Shown: piece after piece, positions 4,801-5,949 of the stretch
How positions within the stretch are numbered: position 1 is the stretch's first letter
Layout of the letters: each line of letters starts with the position of its first letter
Source: an uncultured Pirellulaceae bacterium
GTDB taxonomy: Bacteria > Planctomycetota > Planctomycetia > Pirellulales > Pirellulaceae
Direction of reading: 5' to 3'
Assembly (NCBI GenBank): GCA_934278005.1
Contig: CAKQWG010000184.1
Coordinates: 1-5,949, forward strand
Length of the DNA: 5,949 nt
Notes under the pieces: generated by a model
Database searches by the model: none
Told to the model about the DNA's origin: nothing
Seen by the model: the letters and a program-made list of their open reading frames with translations, nothing else
Position numbers and translations under genes: made by a program

Positions 4801-5949
4801 GCTGATGGTATTTCCCTTCGAACACAGTGGCCGCTTCGACAAAGAAATTGGGTTGATCGGCCTCTGTTACCGGGATATCGATCACCGCTGATTTTCCGTC
4901 GAGTTCAATCCACTGCGGCGATCCGTATCCCGCCTGCTCGGGTCTTACGAACACCGCCACGCGAGCGCCGGCATAGTTGGAAGCAATTTTCAGCTTAACC
5001 GTATCGCCGGGCGCGTAGTGTTGTTTGTCGGGGATCAGTTCCAATGCGTTGTAGCGATAGTCATCGGCATCGCTGTCAGGGCCGCGGACGGTGAAGATGT
5101 AGCCGCCTTCGATCTCGTGGCCAGCATCATCCTTCAGTAGCAGACGCACGCGGTACTGGCCGGCTGCATCGGCTTGCATCTCCTGTACCAGCTCTCCGTT
5201 TGTGTCGGTCGTGCCTTCGAAGCTGGCGACTAACTGCTCATGGGGCCGCTGCTGATCGTCGTAGCTGATCTTCAGCAAGTCGATGGTCCCGCTGCCGGTG
5301 ACAGGGGTGTCATCCAGGCGCCGCGCTTGGAAATGCGCATTGATGCGCTGGCCTACGTTGTAGTAACCACGATCGACCCAAGCATACACTTTAAACGGCG
5401 CTTGCGCGGCGATGACCGAACCGCTGGCTGTGATCGTGCGTCGGGACGCGTCGCGGACTTCGACGGAAATCGAGTACTTATGATCTTCGTCGCCGTAGAT
5501 CGCCTTGGCCAGCGCTGTATCGATCGACAGCTTGGCCATCCCCGTAGAATCGAGTTGTACTTGCTGCTCGAGCACCAACTCAGGCGGCTCATGTCCCCAG
5601 GTCGGCCCCCATGGCGGAGTCGGCGCAATGCACCCCGACCAGCCGCGCCAGTTCGGATACCACCAATAATCCTCGGCGAACCACCAATACCCAGGGCCGT
5701 AGCACCAGTCGTAGGGCGCCCAGGGATAGAAGCTTTCGCGGACCGTACTGCGCTCGACCTTGACGTTGACTTCGGCTTCGGTTACGGGCGTTCCGAAGTA
5801 GTATTTAGCCTCGATGCGAGCTTCGATCATGTCGCCCAGGGCGACCGGCTTCTCGGGAGCGAGGATCTTAACTTCGAATTCCGGCTTGCGGTACTCCTCG
5901 ACTCGCACGGCCAAGTTTGTATTGGCATAGTCGCTCGGCGGATTGGCGA
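1886..5949 (-). CDS. Bacterial alpha-2-macroglobulin-like protein with thioester, 5' end outside window
   Basis: This large multidomain protein is of the class thought to trap proteases in or outside the cell envelope through a reactive thioester. The frame is open through the right edge; the window holds about 1353 C-terminal residues, so several hundred N-terminal residues, including any signal peptide or lipobox, are missing. Numbering here starts at the TTG codon at 5914, which is only an internal Leu. In order I see: the hallmark VEEYRKPEFEV (5-15) opening a macroglobulin-like domain with an aromatic insert (61-107); domains starting near FKVYAWVDRGYYNVGQ (174), LELIPDKQHYAPGD (291) and VKLVLDKEEYLPGE (387); an acidic then Met/Gly-rich segment (485-556) at the expected bait position; the alpha-2-macroglobulin core domain FADSALWLASLTTDASG...MPENLTSWQVRSWA (585-622); thioester motif YGCTEQT with C806 and Q809; toroid helices with MQNADGGWGWF (884-894) and a candidate thioester-activating His904 (SSAHMTATVV); YWNSTRDTALVVEAFADY (1085-1102); and a C-terminal domain with LPRGKYSIRYQLRSEAPGTF...MYAPELRGNS. 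The stop is TGA at 1886-1888. The PbpC-type penicillin-binding partner found beside the E. coli homologue is not in the window. Confidence 0.96.
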   Translation of the reverse strand, partial: ANPPSDYANTNLAVRVEEYRKPEFEVKILAPEKPVALGDMIEARIEAKYYFGTPVTEAEVNVKVERSTVRESFYPWAPYDWCYGPGYWWFAEDYWWYPNWRGWSGCIAPTPPWGPTWGHEPPELVLEQQVQLDSTGMAKLSIDTALAKAIYGDEDHKYSISVEVRDASRRTITASGSVIAAQAPFKVYAWVDRGYYNVGQRINAHFQARRLDDTPVTGSGTIDLLKISYDDQQRPHEQLVASFEGTTDTNGELVQEMQADAAGQYRVRLLLKDDAGHEIEGGYIFTVRGPDSDADDYRYNALELIPDKQHYAPGDTVKLKIASNYAGARVAVFVRPEQAGYGSPQWIELDGKSAVIDIPVTEADQPNFFVEAATVFEGKYHQQVRQIVVPPSERVLDVKLVLDKEEYLPGEECAVEIKVTDPAGKPVVGSCVIAAYDRALDALASDVLPPDIREFFWKWQRTHQPQRSTNLDTVHYPIQVEEQPQYQPLGIFGSSLADDLDAIEDRDDDGNQNLAQSQNSQFFNRGGGAMGAMGGMGGMGGAMNAPMSMAGGAMEAMDAGMLARGGMQKALSVAGGAPSAQGDATGAPAVAVRKDFADSALWLASLTTDASGVAKATFKMPENLTSWQVRSWAVAAGTRVGSDTTTAVTRKPLLLRLQTPRFLVERDEVVISANVHNDLAGRRRVKVSLEIDGQTQLDLIDAADAEQIVEIEPHQQARVDWRCRAIGEGNVTVRAIAVTDDASDAMQLKFPVIVNGIVKMEALAGTVRDGQASSTAKLNIPEQRRIEQSKLVVRVSPSLAAAMIDALPYLAEYPYGCTEQTLNRFLPSVITQRVLQRMDIDLGKLKEKRNNLNAQELGDAAERRKRWKRFDHEAVFDEELVAEMVQEGIAHLTNMQNADGGWGWFSGLQETSSAHMTATVVRGLLIAQQNEVPIVPDVLQRGLAWLEQYQQGELQKLQNADGKVTPFKEHPNNIDALVFQVLVLADKPQPAMQNILYAQREHLSNYGKVLLALATHQIGDAEQTQMLRRNLEQFLVEDAENETAYLRGQASWWYWYGSEIETNAMYLKLLSAVDSGGQTAPRVVKYLLNNRKHATYWNSTRDTALVVEAFADYIAVTDELQPKMRVEVFLSGKRLGSVEFTPENLFDVNNTIEIHGTAVPAGEQTLEIRRAGKGNLYWNAYATNFTLEEEIAPAGLEVKIERRYYHLKPTAKSLQLPGAQANVIDTQQAGFTRTLLEDLQPLPSGELVEVELLVESKNDYEYLVIEDAKAAGLETVETQSGYFYSSGLSIYRELRDQHVGLCIRWLPRGKYSIRYQLRSEAPGTFTALPSVIQGMYAPELRGNSSDFDLQVVE
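3488..3499 (-). other. Thioester motif codons (Cys-Thr-Glu-Gln)
   Basis: The codons TGC...CAG encode C806-T-E-Q809 in the context EYPYGCTEQTLNRFLPS. In thioester-containing alpha-2-macroglobulins the Cys side chain and the Gln three residues on form an internal thioester that opens on cleavage of the bait region. Many bacterial family members have lost this motif; here both residues are kept, so a protease-trapping role is chemically possible. Confidence 0.92.
4247..4375 (-). other. Met/Gly-rich low-complexity segment (bait-region position)
   Basis: Residues 514-556 contain 11 Met among Gly and Ala, with only two acidic residues and two Arg, directly after an acidic Asn/Gln-rich linker (485-510). 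The segment sits just before the core domain that starts at VRKDFADSALW, where the protease-cleaved bait region lies in this family. It is likely disordered and exposed. The bait role is an inference from position. Confidence 0.7.
4326..4361. repeat. 9-bp coding tandem repeat, four copies
   Basis: CCTCCCATG occurs three times (4326-4352), followed by GCTCCCATG (4353-4361). On the coding (minus) strand these units encode Met-Gly-Gly/Ala repeats. Because the unit is a multiple of three, copy-number change would lengthen or shorten the segment without breaking the frame. Confidence 0.9.
5594..5734 (-). other. Trp/Tyr-rich insert in an N-terminal macroglobulin-like domain
   Basis: Residues 61-107 hold 10 Trp and 6 Tyr, plus two Cys (C71, C95) and many Gly and Pro, in pieces such as WAPYDWCYGPGYWWF and DYWWYPNWRGW. 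The flanks (AEVNVKVERSTVRES before, ELVLEQQVQLDSTGMAKL after) look like adjacent beta strands of one domain, so this is a loop insertion. I recall similar aromatic inserts in planctomycete relatives but know no assigned function. A disulfide between the two Cys is plausible. Confidence 0.75.

Noticed and set aside
5912..5914. TTG at 5914 as the start of the alpha-2-macroglobulin gene
   Set aside because: The frame stays open upstream to the window edge (ANPPSDYANTN precedes it), and the family needs several hundred more N-terminal residues.

Overview
The window looks like chromosomal DNA from a planctomycete-type bacterium (Pirellula/Rhodopirellula-like). This is an inference from protein style: a very large thioester-type alpha-2-macroglobulin with a Trp/Tyr-rich insert, an IS4-family transposase of a kind I associate with planctomycetes, and a NodU/CmcH-type carbamoyltransferase remnant. 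No rRNA or tRNA gene is present to fix the taxonomy.

Layout, left to right. Bases 1-116 (minus strand) hold a piece of a carbamoyltransferase C-terminal domain that is cut off abruptly at an insertion sequence. Bases about 117-1631 are a structurally complete IS4-family element: 20-bp near-terminal inverted repeats, one 427-codon transposase (plus strand, GTG start at 150) with an intact DDE triad and Y(2)R(3)E(6)K signature, and a 180-bp non-coding tail. The two flanks show no target-site duplication, and the missing 5' part of the carbamoyltransferase gene is not on the other side. The IS therefore marks a deletion or rearrangement junction rather than a simple insertion.

Bases 1632-1885 are a gene-free, repeat-dense spacer. 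It has a C-rich tract (G-rich on the minus strand, a G-quadruplex candidate), two 46-bp direct repeats 72 bp apart that can each form a small hairpin, a 23-bp tandem duplication, a third degenerate repeat unit, and a 12-bp palindrome that runs into the stop codon of the next gene.

Bases 1886-5949 (minus strand) are one long reading frame, open through the right edge, encoding the C-terminal ~1353 residues of a bacterial alpha-2-macroglobulin-like protein. It has an intact CTEQ thioester motif, a toroid-type thioester domain, a Met/Gly-rich low-complexity segment where the bait region would be, and an aromatic-rich insert in an early macroglobulin-like domain.

The three genes do not form a pathway. 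The alpha-2-macroglobulin and the carbamoyltransferase remnant share a strand but are separated by the IS and the repeats. I see no evidence for a new multi-gene system. The parts most worth a second look are the repeat/G4 spacer, the IS-bounded deletion, and the two compositionally extreme segments of the alpha-2-macroglobulin.
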